Positions 25,553 to 34,546 of a DNA stretch of 64,000 nucleotides are shown piece after piece. The notes beneath the pieces were generated by a model. That model was not told the origin of the DNA. It was given only the letters and a program-made list of their open reading frames with translations, and searched no databases. Where the stretch lies: the NCBI RefSeq assembly GCF_013375035.1, contig NZ_CP056032.1, positions 62,001 through 126,000 of the forward strand, written 5' to 3'. The position numbers and the translations under genes were made by a program. Each line of letters starts with the position of its first letter. Positions within the stretch are counted from its first letter, which is position 1. Source of the stretch: Spirosoma sp. KUDC1026. Lineage in GTDB: Bacteria; Bacteroidota; Bacteroidia; Cytophagales; Spirosomataceae.

Positions 25553-26206
25553 ATGAATCACCTGTTCCCTTATATCGAACTAGCATTACTGCATCCTGAC
25601 GTAACGCTTAATGAGCAGTACAGCGCGCTCGATGACGTAACGCAGTTGGGTATGGCGGGCCTGACCGTAGCGCCGTTCTGGGTGAAGAAATTCCGGCGCG
25701 AGCTGGGCGACACGCACCCGGCCGTACTGGCAACAGTGGTTGGCTATCCATACGGGTACCAGCGTACGGAAGCGAAACAGACCGAAGTGGAGTGGGCACT
25801 AAACGACGGAGCCAGCGAAGTAGAGATTGTTCTCAATACCTCTGCCCTCTTTTCTCCCTCGGCCGACTGGTTGAAGATTGAAGTAGCCAAACTGGTAAAG
25901 CTAGCTCATGCGCGCGAGAAGTTCCTGACGGTTATTATGGAGTCGGCGCTACTTACGCCTGATCAGCAGAAACACCTCATCAAACTCTCAGTTGACGCTG
26001 GAGCCGATTTCATCAAAAACGCAACGGGAATTCGTAATGATTCCTTCTCGCTGGAAGTAGCCTTACAATTTCGACAGGCTATACCAAAATCAGTAGGGGT
26101 CAAAATTATCGCCGACGGGGCTATTTCCGATCAGCTTGATGCACTGATCGCTGCGGGTGTCGAGCGGCTGACGCTACGGTACCCCAGTCCCTTGCTGGAA
26201 GATTGA
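25553..26206 (+). CDS. deoC: Deoxyribose-phosphate aldolase
   Basis: 217 residues from the ATG at 25553; the frame extends upstream only through the hairpin. Class I aldolase marks are present: the Schiff-base Lys in GADFIKNATGI (about 155), a second Lys in GVKIIADGAI (about 184), and EVEIVLN in place of the more usual E-I-D-M-V-x-N. It splits 2-deoxyribose-5-phosphate into acetaldehyde and glyceraldehyde-3-phosphate in deoxynucleoside breakdown. No other deo gene is near. The family is certain; the FIKNATG loop differs a little from the common FVKTSTG. Confidence 0.9.
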   Translation: MNHLFPYIELALLHPDVTLNEQYSALDDVTQLGMAGLTVAPFWVKKFRRELGDTHPAVLATVVGYPYGYQRTEAKQTEVEWALNDGASEVEIVLNTSALFSPSADWLKIEVAKLVKLAHAREKFLTVIMESALLTPDQQKHLIKLSVDAGADFIKNATGIRNDSFSLEVALQFRQAIPKSVGVKIIADGAISDQLDALIAAGVERLTLRYPSPLLED

Positions 26207-26212
26207 TTTACT

Positions 26213-26304
26213 TTTTTGTCATGCTGACGAAGGAAGCATCTTAACGTTTCCTATCGCATAAGTCAGGAGACACTAAGATGCTTCCTTCGTCAGCATGACA
26301 AAAA
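26213..26304. repeat. Inverted repeat family C after deoC
   Basis: Two perfect 31-bp arms, containing GTCATGCTGACGAAGGAAGC, flank a 30-base loop (26244-26273). The stem is far longer than a plain terminator needs. It starts a few bases after the deoC stop, and a second hairpin of another family follows directly. Confidence 0.8.
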
Positions 26305-26305
26305 C

Positions 26306-26359
26306 AAAGACGTAAAAGGAAAGAAGTGCATCTGCGAACCTCTTTCCTTTTACGTCTTT
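26306..26359. terminator. Hairpin of repeat family B
   Basis: Arms of 19 bp (AAAGACGTAAAAGGAAAGA) flank a 16-base loop AGTGCATCTGCGAACC. Arms and loop are close to those at 19316-19379. It lies 1 bp after the family-C repeat and 21 bp from the stop of the GH3 gene on the other strand, so it can end transcription from both sides. Confidence 0.75.
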
Positions 26360-26380
26360 TCTCTTTTATCTCAATCTTGT

Positions 26381-28783
26381 CTACGGTTTCACCGCCAAGT
26401 CCCGCGTCAGGGTAAAGTCTTTCTTCTGGCGAATGTCCTCCGATGACGCGCCTGCCATAACGGTGAACTCACCTTTTTCAACAACCCAGTTCATGCTGGG
26501 ATTATACAGTTTCAGGTCGTCGGCGGTCAGGGTGAACGTAACAAGTTTTTCTTCACCCGCTTTCAGGTTCAGCCGCTCAAACTTTTTGAGTTGCTTCAAT
26601 GGGCCAACTACCGAACTGGTTTTGTCATCCACGTATAGCTGAACTACTTCGTCTCCGTCACGGCTGCCGGTATTTTTCACAGCCATCGTTACCGTAACCG
26701 CTACGTCATTGCCCGTTTCCGATACCGATACGTTCAGATTACTGTAGTCAAATTTTGAGTAGCTCAGTCCATAACCAAACGGATAAAGCGGCTTGGTGTC
26801 CATCTCAACGTAATCGTGGCGAGACGGCTTTTTGTAGTTGTAATACACCGGCAGTTGCCCCGCCGATTTGGGAACGGAAATCGGCAGACGGCCGGCGGGG
26901 TTGTAATCACCGAAGAGAACATTGGCGATAGCGTTGCCCCCCTCCTGCCCCGGATACCAGGCATTGACGATAGCAGGTACGTTAGCCGCAGCCCAGTTTA
27001 AATTCAGCGGACGTCCTTCGATCAGCACCAGAACGACTGGTTTCCCGGTCTGCATCACGGCTTTCAGCAGATCCAGTTGCTTGCCCAGCATATCCAGACT
27101 GGCGCGGTCAAAGCCTTCGCCACTTTCCATATCGCTTACGACACCTTCTCCCGCCTTTACCGTAGCCGCGCCCGTATTCTGGTATTCCGTCTTGAAATCG
27201 CGGGCGCTGGAGCCGCCCAGCACCACTACGGCTACGTCGGCCTGCTGAGCCGCCTGCACGGCCTCAGCAAGGTTAGCATTCGTTGTGTCGCGAATAGCGC
27301 AGCCTTTTACGTACGTAACGCTGGCAGAGTTACCTATTTTGTTTTTGATCCCCTGTAATACCGTTACTACGTTACCGTCGGCCTGTGGAGCTGTGTAATC
27401 ACCAAGTTGGTTATAGACGTTGTCGGCGTTGGGACCGATGACAGCAATGCGCTTGGTTTGCTTATTCAGCGGCAGCAGGTTTTTATCGTTTTTCAGCAGA
27501 ATAACCGACTCCTGAGCCACGCGTCGGGCCAGATTGACGTGGGCGGTATTCCGTACACCAGCCGTTGCTTTCTCAGGCGATACATACGGGTTTTCGAACA
27601 GACCCAACTGAAATTTCTGGCGCAGTACGTGGCTTACCGCCGTATCCAGCACGGCGGCCGATACCATGCCTTGTTTGATTGCCTCCAGTAGCGGTTTACC
27701 AAATCCGTAACCGCTCAAGTCCGCATCCAGTCCGGCGTTGATGGCCTGCGCAGCCGCTTCGGCAGCACTCACGGCCGTGTGGTGATTACTCCGCAGTCCT
27801 GAAATACTGCTCAGATCTGACACCGAGAAGCCCTGAAAGCCCCATTGTTTACGTAAAACAGTCTTCAACAAGTATGGATTAGCCGTACAGGGAACGCCGT
27901 CGATGGAATTGTACGCCGTCATAATCGACAAGGCACCAGCTTTCACGGCCGCCCGGAACGGGGGCAGATACACCTGCATCAGTTCGCGGGGTCCGGTGGC
28001 GACACTTCCTCCGTTGTGCCCCCCTTCGGGGACGCCATAAGCCGCGAAGTGTTTGAGCGTCGAAATGATGTTGACGCCACTTTTCAGGCCTTTCCCCTGG
28101 AAGCCCGTCACCATCGCAACCCCCATCTGACTATTTAGAATCGGATCTTCGCCGTAGGTTTCCTCCACCCGCGACCAGCGCGGTTCGCGCGCCAGATCAA
28201 GAACGGGTCCATAACCGGCGTGAGCGCCCTGCAAGCGTGCTTCCTGCGCAATGGCAGTTGCCATTTCGTTAATCAGGGCCGGGTTCCACGTGCTCCCCTG
28301 CCCCAGCGCCGTTGGGAAAACGGTTGTGCCGATGGCCATGTGGCCGTGCGGGCATTCTTCGGACAACAGCATAGGAATGCCTAGCCGTGTATTCTCGATG
28401 ACGTATTTCTGGAGGGCGTTGGTCGCCTGAGCGGCCAGGGCTGGATTTAAACCCGTTTTTATCGTTTTCTGCGTCCAGGGGTCGGCACGTAACGTAGCCC
28501 AGAGCATACCAATGTGTTCTTCATTAACCGCCTTCTTGAATTTATCGCTGACCGATACGTTGTCGCCCTGCTTCTGGTACATTTCCCAGCCCAGCAGTGT
28601 AGATAACTGACCGACTTTTTCTTCGGTCGTCATTCGCTTCAGCAAATCCTGCACCCGTTTATCAACCGGGGCGGCTGCATTCTTGTATACGGGAGTAGCT
28701 GATTTCTGCGCGTATGTGGCAGGCGAAAACAAAGCCAAGCCAACTGCCAGCGTCAATAATTTACGGGTAGGTAATGCATTCAT
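26381..28783 (-). CDS. Glycoside hydrolase family 3 beta-glucosidase-like enzyme
   Basis: 800 residues from the ATG at 28783; the longer frame to 28822 would put 13 extra residues before the signal peptide. The signal ends near ATYAQK (about 26). The GH3 core has GPVLDLAREPRWSRVEETYG and LKHFAAYGVPEGGHNGG. The nucleophile Asp lies in GFQGFSVSDLSSISGL, where the usual SDW is SDL. The C-terminal fibronectin-III-like domain carries GDEVVQLYVDD. It cleaves terminal beta-linked sugars, glucose or xylose, in the periplasm. The KgtP-like transporter lies 113 bp upstream on the same strand and shares the sequence around its start codon. Confidence 0.92.
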   Translation of the reverse strand: MNALPTRKLLTLAVGLALFSPATYAQKSATPVYKNAAAPVDKRVQDLLKRMTTEEKVGQLSTLLGWEMYQKQGDNVSVSDKFKKAVNEEHIGMLWATLRADPWTQKTIKTGLNPALAAQATNALQKYVIENTRLGIPMLLSEECPHGHMAIGTTVFPTALGQGSTWNPALINEMATAIAQEARLQGAHAGYGPVLDLAREPRWSRVEETYGEDPILNSQMGVAMVTGFQGKGLKSGVNIISTLKHFAAYGVPEGGHNGGSVATGPRELMQVYLPPFRAAVKAGALSIMTAYNSIDGVPCTANPYLLKTVLRKQWGFQGFSVSDLSSISGLRSNHHTAVSAAEAAAQAINAGLDADLSGYGFGKPLLEAIKQGMVSAAVLDTAVSHVLRQKFQLGLFENPYVSPEKATAGVRNTAHVNLARRVAQESVILLKNDKNLLPLNKQTKRIAVIGPNADNVYNQLGDYTAPQADGNVVTVLQGIKNKIGNSASVTYVKGCAIRDTTNANLAEAVQAAQQADVAVVVLGGSSARDFKTEYQNTGAATVKAGEGVVSDMESGEGFDRASLDMLGKQLDLLKAVMQTGKPVVLVLIEGRPLNLNWAAANVPAIVNAWYPGQEGGNAIANVLFGDYNPAGRLPISVPKSAGQLPVYYNYKKPSRHDYVEMDTKPLYPFGYGLSYSKFDYSNLNVSVSETGNDVAVTVTMAVKNTGSRDGDEVVQLYVDDKTSSVVGPLKQLKKFERLNLKAGEEKLVTFTLTADDLKLYNPSMNWVVEKGEFTVMAGASSEDIRQKKDFTLTRDLAVKP

Positions 28784-28895
28784 CCCGAATGATACGCAGA
28801 AAAGTAATCTGATCGTCCGCACCAGCCACAGAAACGTAACATATTTTAATAAATTTTAAAATATGCGGCTTAGCCGTATAGGCAAGGGCCAGCAT

Positions 28896-30182
28896 CTATG
28901 CCGGATCTTGATTCAGTTTTGATGTACGTTTCGTCTCACTCATGAACACATATACCAGCAGTGAAGCAGCGATGGCCGCCGTGATATACCAGTAGAAATA
29001 GGACTCGTGTCCCTCATTTTTGAACCAGAGCGCAATGTATTCGGCGGTGCCACCAAACACGGCAACTGCCAGCGCGTAGGGTAACCCAACGCCCAGCGCT
29101 CGTACTTCGGCGGGGAAAAGTTCGGCTTTGACAACCGCGTTAATGCTGGTGTAACCACTCACGATAATGAGAGCCGCCAGTAAAATAAAAAACGCTTCCC
29201 ATTGGCCAGACGCATGGCTCAATGCCGTCAGCAGTGGCACCGTCCCCAGCGTACCAAATACGCCGAAACCCAGCAGCAGCGGGCGACGACCAATTTTGTC
29301 TGACAACAGACCAAACAGTGGCTGTAGGCTGGCAAAGATCAGGAGCGACAGGAACGACACCAGCGTCGACTGGCCCTTTGTCAGGTGAACCGTATTGACC
29401 AGGAACTTCTGCATGTAGGTCGTGTAGGTATAAAACGCCAGCGTTCCGCCCGCCGTTAATCCCACTACGGTCAGGAGCGCTTTGGGATGTTGCAGCAACT
29501 CATTCAGCGTACCTTTTTCTTTTTTAGCCTGCTGCGCTTCAAAGGCATGCGTTTCGTCCAGATGCTGCCGCAGGTAGAGCGCCACCACCGACAGTAGGGC
29601 TCCGATTACAAACGGAATCCGCCAGCCCCAGGCGTGCAGCTCCTCCTCAGTCAGCAGCAGTTTTTGGAGAATAAGCTGAATTCCCAGGGCAATCAACTGT
29701 CCACCAATCAACGTTACGTATTGAAAACTTGAATAGAACCCACGCCGGTCGGGCGTAGCCATCTCACTCAGGTAGGTTGCCGACACGCCATACTCGCCCC
29801 CAACGCTCAACCCCTGTAACAGCCTTGCCAGCAGCAGCAGAATTGGCGCAACGATACCAATCGTTTGGTACGTTGGTGTCAGGGCGATCAGCAGTGAACC
29901 CATCGACATCAGCAGGACCGACAATGTCATGGATCGCTTACGTCCGATTTGGTCCGCAATCCGCCCGAACACCCAGCCGCCGACGGGACGCATTAGAAAG
30001 CCCAGCGCGAAGATACCCGCCGTGTTCAGTAACTGCGCCGTGGCATTACCCTTCGGGAAAAAGGACGCCGAGAAATAGAGCGAGAAGGCCGAGTAGGCGT
30101 ACCAGTCGTACCACTCAACCAAATTGCCCACCGAGCCACCCAGAATGGCCTTCAACCGGCGGGGTGATATAGTCGTATTCAT
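28896..30182 (-). CDS. MFS transporter of the metabolite:H+ symporter (KgtP-like) family
   Basis: 428 residues from the ATG at 30182 (MNTTISPRRLKAI). The open frame to 30311 runs through the inverted repeat and is not likely translated. Family marks are GNLVEWYDWYAYSAFSLYF in helix 1, GRIADQIGRKRSM in the loop between helices 2 and 3, and GVSATYLSEMATPDRRGFYS. Twelve helices are expected. Relatives carry 2-oxoglutarate, citrate, proline/betaine or shikimate with protons. The GH3 gene follows on the same strand. The substrate cannot be told. Confidence 0.9.
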   Translation of the reverse strand: MNTTISPRRLKAILGGSVGNLVEWYDWYAYSAFSLYFSASFFPKGNATAQLLNTAGIFALGFLMRPVGGWVFGRIADQIGRKRSMTLSVLLMSMGSLLIALTPTYQTIGIVAPILLLLARLLQGLSVGGEYGVSATYLSEMATPDRRGFYSSFQYVTLIGGQLIALGIQLILQKLLLTEEELHAWGWRIPFVIGALLSVVALYLRQHLDETHAFEAQQAKKEKGTLNELLQHPKALLTVVGLTAGGTLAFYTYTTYMQKFLVNTVHLTKGQSTLVSFLSLLIFASLQPLFGLLSDKIGRRPLLLGFGVFGTLGTVPLLTALSHASGQWEAFFILLAALIIVSGYTSINAVVKAELFPAEVRALGVGLPYALAVAVFGGTAEYIALWFKNEGHESYFYWYITAAIAASLLVYVFMSETKRTSKLNQDPA

Positions 30183-30216
30183 GCCGAATGATACGGAGAA
30201 AATTAGAATAGATAGT

Positions 30217-30314
30217 AAAATGGTCAGGATTACAGCCGGGCCGCCGGGCGGATTTGCAGGATTTAAAAAACCTGTTAATCCGCCCGGCGGCCCGGCTGTA
30301 ATCCTGACCATTTT
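30217..30314. repeat. GC-rich inverted repeat family D between divergent genes
   Basis: Two perfect 38-bp arms (30217-30254 and 30277-30314) contain GTCAGGATTACAGCCGGGCC, with an inner imperfect stem around TTTAAAAAA. It sits between the start of the KgtP-like gene (minus) and the TonB/MORN gene (plus). So it is in a promoter region, not at a gene end as a terminator would be. It would lie in the 5' leader if the minus-strand promoter is upstream of it. Confidence 0.8.
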
Positions 30315-30337
30315 TCAGTAGAACAAGACGTTTTTGT

Positions 30338-30345
30338 TATTTTCG
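30338..30345 (+). promoter_or_regulatory. Likely -7 box (TATTTTCG)
   Basis: TATTTTCG fits the TAnnTTCG form of the Bacteroidota -7 element, 37 bp before the ATG at 30383. The paralogue downstream has TACGTTCG (31866-31873) at a similar place. This position makes the Met at 30356 an unlikely start. Confidence 0.5.
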
Positions 30346-30382
30346 TGGCATCCACATGAAGCAATTATCCTATCAACCTTTC

Positions 30383-31852
30383 ATGAAAATAGGCGGCATC
30401 GTTCTCCTTCTTATCGTTACGTTTCCCCTTCTGGCTCAGGAATCTGTTTATCAGCATTTTGAAGTCGACAGCGTTGCTCAACCCCGCGGTGGCCTCCCTT
30501 TTTTGAATATGTTTATACAGGCCAACCTACGAAAACCTGTACCAGAGCAGGCAACCGGTAAAGCCGTTCGAACGACCGTGACAGGCATCGTCGAAGCTGA
30601 TGGCCGTATCACCAGCGTAACCGCTATTCCCAGCGCGTCACCGGATATGGACAAGGAAGCGGTTCGGGTGTTCAGTCTGTTCAACGCCTGGCAGCCTGCC
30701 CAAAAGAATGGAGTAGCCGTTCGGCAGTCCGTTACGTTCCCTGTTCTTTTCAAAGCGAACGATCCCTTCGTTTATCGGGACGGCATCAAGATTGAGTACT
30801 TCGACGCTTACCGAAATCCCGTCCCTGAAGGCAATGACCAGATTCGCTACAAGCAACTCACACCCATGACTGCAGATGGTATTCCAACGGGTGACATGAT
30901 TTTGTATGGCAAATCAAAGGGAGCTTTCGAAGCGCTCACCCGCATCCCTTTTGTGCGAAAAGCAGAAAAGAACGAAACGGGACCAGACTCGATTGTGTAT
31001 GTTGGTTACCAGACGGCCAACCGCACCTGGTACGGTCCTCAGTACATTCTGAAGCAGGACGGTGACCGCCTTCGTTACGCCAATTACAAAGACGGGCACC
31101 CAACGGGACAGACCACTACGTATTATTCCAATGGCGCTGTACAGCACGCTGGAGAGCCCAATAAAGAAACGCAGTCAGTGCTGACCTGGTACACCAACGG
31201 GCAACTCAAGCAAGTCTGGACATCCTCGAAAACCGACTCCCCTACCGAGGTTATGCCAGTTAAACTAGATGCTTTCTGGAGCGAAGACGGAAAAAAATTG
31301 GTCGACAACGGAAATGGGTCAGCCTATTATGAATACCAGGTTCAATCGTTAAAAGACCCTGCGCAGATAGTAACGTTTCGAGAAGAAGGTCGCTACGAGA
31401 AAGGCCAGAAACAGGGCCGCTGGATCAGTCGCTATTCGGACGATTCGTATTACGTTGACGAGACGTTCAGTAAGGGGACTCTCAAACTTGGCAGGGCAAA
31501 ACAGTTTGGTGAAGACACGCTGACCTACACGGCGGTCGCTCAAGTACCAACCTTTGAATCCGGTCCGGCTGATTTAAGAGCTTTTTTGTGGAAAACGGCG
31601 CAGTACCCCGCCGACGCCCGACAGGATCGGGCCGAAGGAGAGGTATTTGTCAGCTTTGTCGTCTGCGAAGATGGTACGCTGTGCAACTACGAGGTAACGA
31701 AAAGCGTTCACCCCGCCCTCGATCAGGAAGCGTTACGCGTTGTCAAAGCGACGAGCGGCCACTGGAAACCGGCAACCCGACACGGCAAAAAAGTACGAAC
31801 TGGTTTTAGTCTGCCCATCGAATTTTTCTACGTCACCAAGCGCTTCAATTAA
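30383..31852 (+). CDS. TonB-domain protein with MORN-like repeats
   Basis: 489 residues. The start at 30383 is chosen because TATCAACCTTTCATGAAA is conserved at the start of the paralogue at 31902; a Met at 30356 is nine residues upstream. After a signal peptide (FPLLAQES) comes a TonB_C-like domain (about 20-130, VTGIVEADGRITSV, EAVRVFSLFNAWQPA). Antitoxin/MORN-like repeats follow (GHPTGQTTTYYSNGAVQH, GQKQGRWISRYSDDSYY), and a second TonB_C domain closes it (EGEVFVSFVVCEDG). The order is TonB/MORN/TonB. It has no membrane anchor beyond the signal, so it may be periplasmic rather than a true energy transducer. Confidence 0.8.
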   Translation: MKIGGIVLLLIVTFPLLAQESVYQHFEVDSVAQPRGGLPFLNMFIQANLRKPVPEQATGKAVRTTVTGIVEADGRITSVTAIPSASPDMDKEAVRVFSLFNAWQPAQKNGVAVRQSVTFPVLFKANDPFVYRDGIKIEYFDAYRNPVPEGNDQIRYKQLTPMTADGIPTGDMILYGKSKGAFEALTRIPFVRKAEKNETGPDSIVYVGYQTANRTWYGPQYILKQDGDRLRYANYKDGHPTGQTTTYYSNGAVQHAGEPNKETQSVLTWYTNGQLKQVWTSSKTDSPTEVMPVKLDAFWSEDGKKLVDNGNGSAYYEYQVQSLKDPAQIVTFREEGRYEKGQKQGRWISRYSDDSYYVDETFSKGTLKLGRAKQFGEDTLTYTAVAQVPTFESGPADLRAFLWKTAQYPADARQDRAEGEVFVSFVVCEDGTLCNYEVTKSVHPALDQEALRVVKATSGHWKPATRHGKKVRTGFSLPIEFFYVTKRFN

Positions 31853-31865
31853 TCCGTTTTTTTAG

Positions 31866-31873
31866 TACGTTCG
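31866..31873 (+). promoter_or_regulatory. Likely -7 box of the paralogue (TACGTTCG)
   Basis: TACGTTCG fits TAnnTTCG, 28 bp before the ATG at 31902, and matches the position of the box in front of the intact paralogue. Confidence 0.45.
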
Positions 31874-31901
31874 TGTCCACTCTGTATTCTATCAACCTTT
31901 C

Positions 31902-33344
31902 ATGAAATTCTCTCTACTCTTTTTCCTAGTGTTTGCTAGTTCCCCTCTTTTTGCGCAGCAGCCTGTTTACCAGCAGTTTGAAGTAGACAGTGCGGCTCAA
32001 CCCAGAGGGGGCATGGCTTATTTGCAACTATTTTTGCAAACCAACCTGCGCAAACCAATAGCTGCACAAGCTGCTGGCAAAGCCGTTCGGACTACAGTAA
32101 CGGGTATCATCGAGCCCGACGGTCGGCTAACCGAGGTAAAAGCCATTCCCAGTAATTCGCCAGATGCTGACCGGGAAGCAGTCCGGGTGTTTAGCTTGTT
32201 TAATGCCTGGCAACCCGCCCGGAAAGGTGGAGAACGGGTACGTCAGGCCATCAACTTCCCGGTGCTGTTCAAGGCGAACGAACCGTTCGTGTACGCAAAC
32301 GGGGCGCGAATTGATCATTTTGACGCAAAATATGCCTTCGTCCCAATGGGAAGTGAACAGGCGCGTTTTCGCCAGATCACTCCGCTGGATGCCAATGGTA
32401 TCAACAACGGGGATGTTATTTTAGAAAAAGGTAAAGGCACGAATTGGCAGGCGGTATCCCGCACCAAATTTGTCAACAGGCTACGACCGGCCAATCTGTC
32501 AGGTCCGGCCGCGCAAGTCGTTGGTCAGCAAACGGATGACCATTCCTGGACGGGTACTGTGTACACACTGTCGATGACGGGAGATCTGCTTGAGCAGCAA
32601 CACTATCAGAACGGTATTCCCGACGGAATGCAAACGACGTATCATGAGAACGGTATCGTCCAGCAGCAAACCTACAGCGATAAAGAGTCTACTTCTTCGA
32701 CCAGCTGGTACCCAACGGGACAGCTTAAGCAAACCAGAAGCACGAAGTAACCCACGCCCGGAAGTGCCAATAATCCCGAAACGGTAGGAACACTCTGGAC
32801 CAGCGACGGCAGGCAATTGGTTAAAGATGGAAACGGACTAGCTCGCTACGAAAGCCCCGTCTGGTCAAAGGAATCGATAAAGTTTATCGAAGAGGGCCTT
32901 TACCTGGACGGTGTCAAACACGGCCGCTGGACAGGGAACTACTCGGACGACTCCTATTTCTACGACGAGACGTACGACAAAGGTGCTTTTCTGGGCGGAA
33001 AATCCATTACCCAGGGTAACGATACGCTACGGTATAAAGATCGGGAAGTACAGCCCCAGTTCGAGGGAGGTATGGAAGGACTGGGTCAGTTTCTATCCAG
33101 CAATCTGCGCTATCCCGCATCCGCCCAGCGGGAGCGTATTCAGGGTCGTGTCTTCGTCAGTTTCGTCGTTTGCGAAGATGGGTCGTTATGCGATTACGAA
33201 GTCTTGAAAGGTATCCATCCAGACGTAGACGAGGAAGCTCTTCGGGTGACTAAAATTATGAACGGCCACTGGAAACCGGGTATTCAACGCGGCAAGAAAG
33301 TCAAGGTTAAGTATAACCTGCCTATCAACTTCAGCCTTCATTGA
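31902..33344 (+). pseudogene. TonB/MORN/TonB paralogue interrupted by an in-frame stop
   Basis: Both halves (31902-32750 and 32751-33344) are in one frame and align along their length with the intact gene at 30383, with the same domain order. Only one TAA (32748-32750, in the sequence SSTSWYPTGQLKQTRSTK*) breaks it. Translation just after the stop continues as PTPGSANNPETVG and then DGNGLARYE, matching the parent. No ATG restarts the second half; the first possible start is TTG at 32817. It may be a fresh nonsense pseudogene, a read-through gene, or two half proteins. Confidence 0.75.
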
Positions 33345-33376
33345 GTGCGATTGATGGAAAGCCGTGGTTCGCTTCG

Positions 33377-33384
33377 TAAATTTG
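33377..33384 (+). promoter_or_regulatory. Likely -7 box for gcvT (TAAATTTG)
   Basis: TAAATTTG matches TAnnTTTG exactly, 19 bp before the gcvT ATG. A TTGATGG 23 bp upstream may be the -33 element, at slightly long spacing. Confidence 0.55.
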
Positions 33385-33403
33385 CGGGATAACCCCCGCG
33401 GAA

Positions 33404-34498
33404 ATGTCGCTTAAGCAGGTACCTCTCCATCATATTCATCAGCAACTGGGCGCGAAGATCGTGCCGTTTGCGGGCTTCGAGATGCCCGTTCGTTACTCAT
33501 CCGATCTGGACGAACACAATACCGTTCGCAACGGCGTCGGCATTTTCGACGTGTCGCACATGGGCGAGTTTATGCTCAAAGGTCCCGATGCACTGGCGCT
33601 GATTCAACGCGTGTCGGCCAACGACGCCAGTACGTTGTTTGATGGCAAAGTGCAGTACAGCTACCTGCCCAACGGCCGGGGCGGTATTGTCGACGATCTG
33701 CTGGTGTACCGGCTCGGCGATCAGGAATACATGCTCGTGGTCAATGCGTCGAACATCGATAAGGATTGGGACTGGATCAGCCAGCACAAACCCGCCGACG
33801 CTGATCTGACGATGGTAAACATATCGGCTGACATGTGCCTGTTCGCCGTCCAGGGACCCATGGCGGCCAAAGCCCTCGAATCACTGACGCCCGCCAAACT
33901 TGACTCGATGGGTTATTATACCTTCGAGAAGACGGACTTTGTCGGTTACGCCAACGTAATTGTTTCAGCTACGGGCTATACCGGCGCGGGTGGTTTTGAA
34001 ATCTACGTATCAAACGAGCAGGCCGAGGGCGTCTGGAATGCGATCATGAAAGCCGGTGAACCGTACGGCATTAAACCCATTGGTCTGGGCGCGCGCGATA
34101 CGTTGCGGCTCGAAATGGGTTACAACCTCTACGGCAACGACATCACCGATGAAACCTCGCCTATCGAAGCGGGGCTGGGCTGGGTAACCAAATTCACCCA
34201 TGATTTCATTGACGCCGACGTACTGAAACAGCAGAAAGAGCAGGGCGTCCCGAAAAAACTGATTGGGTTCGAGATGATCGACCGGGGTATTCCACGGGGT
34301 CATTACGAGCTGGCCGACACTAACGGAAACGTTATTGGCGAGGTAACGTCCGGCACGCAGTCACCCACGCTGGGCAAAGGCATCGGCCTGGGTTACGTAC
34401 CAACAGCATCCAGCAAACCCGGCAGCGAAATCTTCGTGAAAGTCCGCGACCGGCTGCTCAAGGCACAGGTCATAAAACTCCCCTTCGTAAAAAAATAA
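33404..34498 (+). CDS. gcvT: Glycine cleavage system aminomethyltransferase (T protein)
   Basis: 364 residues, full length. The start MSLKQVPLHHIHQQLGAKIVPFAGFEMPVRY, FDVSHMGEF, the folate-site region GYTGAGGFEIY and GLGARDTLRLEMGYNLYGND are all standard GcvT marks. The C-terminal barrel ends with GLGYVPTASSKPG. It takes the aminomethyl group from the H protein and makes 5,10-methylene-tetrahydrofolate and ammonia. The other gcv genes are not here, as is common in Bacteroidota. comB follows 48 bp downstream and may be co-transcribed. Confidence 0.95.
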   Translation: MSLKQVPLHHIHQQLGAKIVPFAGFEMPVRYSSDLDEHNTVRNGVGIFDVSHMGEFMLKGPDALALIQRVSANDASTLFDGKVQYSYLPNGRGGIVDDLLVYRLGDQEYMLVVNASNIDKDWDWISQHKPADADLTMVNISADMCLFAVQGPMAAKALESLTPAKLDSMGYYTFEKTDFVGYANVIVSATGYTGAGGFEIYVSNEQAEGVWNAIMKAGEPYGIKPIGLGARDTLRLEMGYNLYGNDITDETSPIEAGLGWVTKFTHDFIDADVLKQQKEQGVPKKLIGFEMIDRGIPRGHYELADTNGNVIGEVTSGTQSPTLGKGIGLGYVPTASSKPGSEIFVKVRDRLLKAQVIKLPFVKK

Positions 34499-34546
34499 TT
34501 CTGTCTGCGGCCGGTCTCTGTCTGACACTGGTCGCAGGTCACTCCC

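Noticed and set aside
30183..30311. N-terminal extension of the KgtP-like transporter
   Set aside because: It is translation of the inverted repeat; the family's normal start is the Met at 30182.
32817..33344. Second half of the broken TonB gene as its own gene
   Set aside because: It has only a TTG start and is in the same frame as the first half, so it is better read as one interrupted gene.
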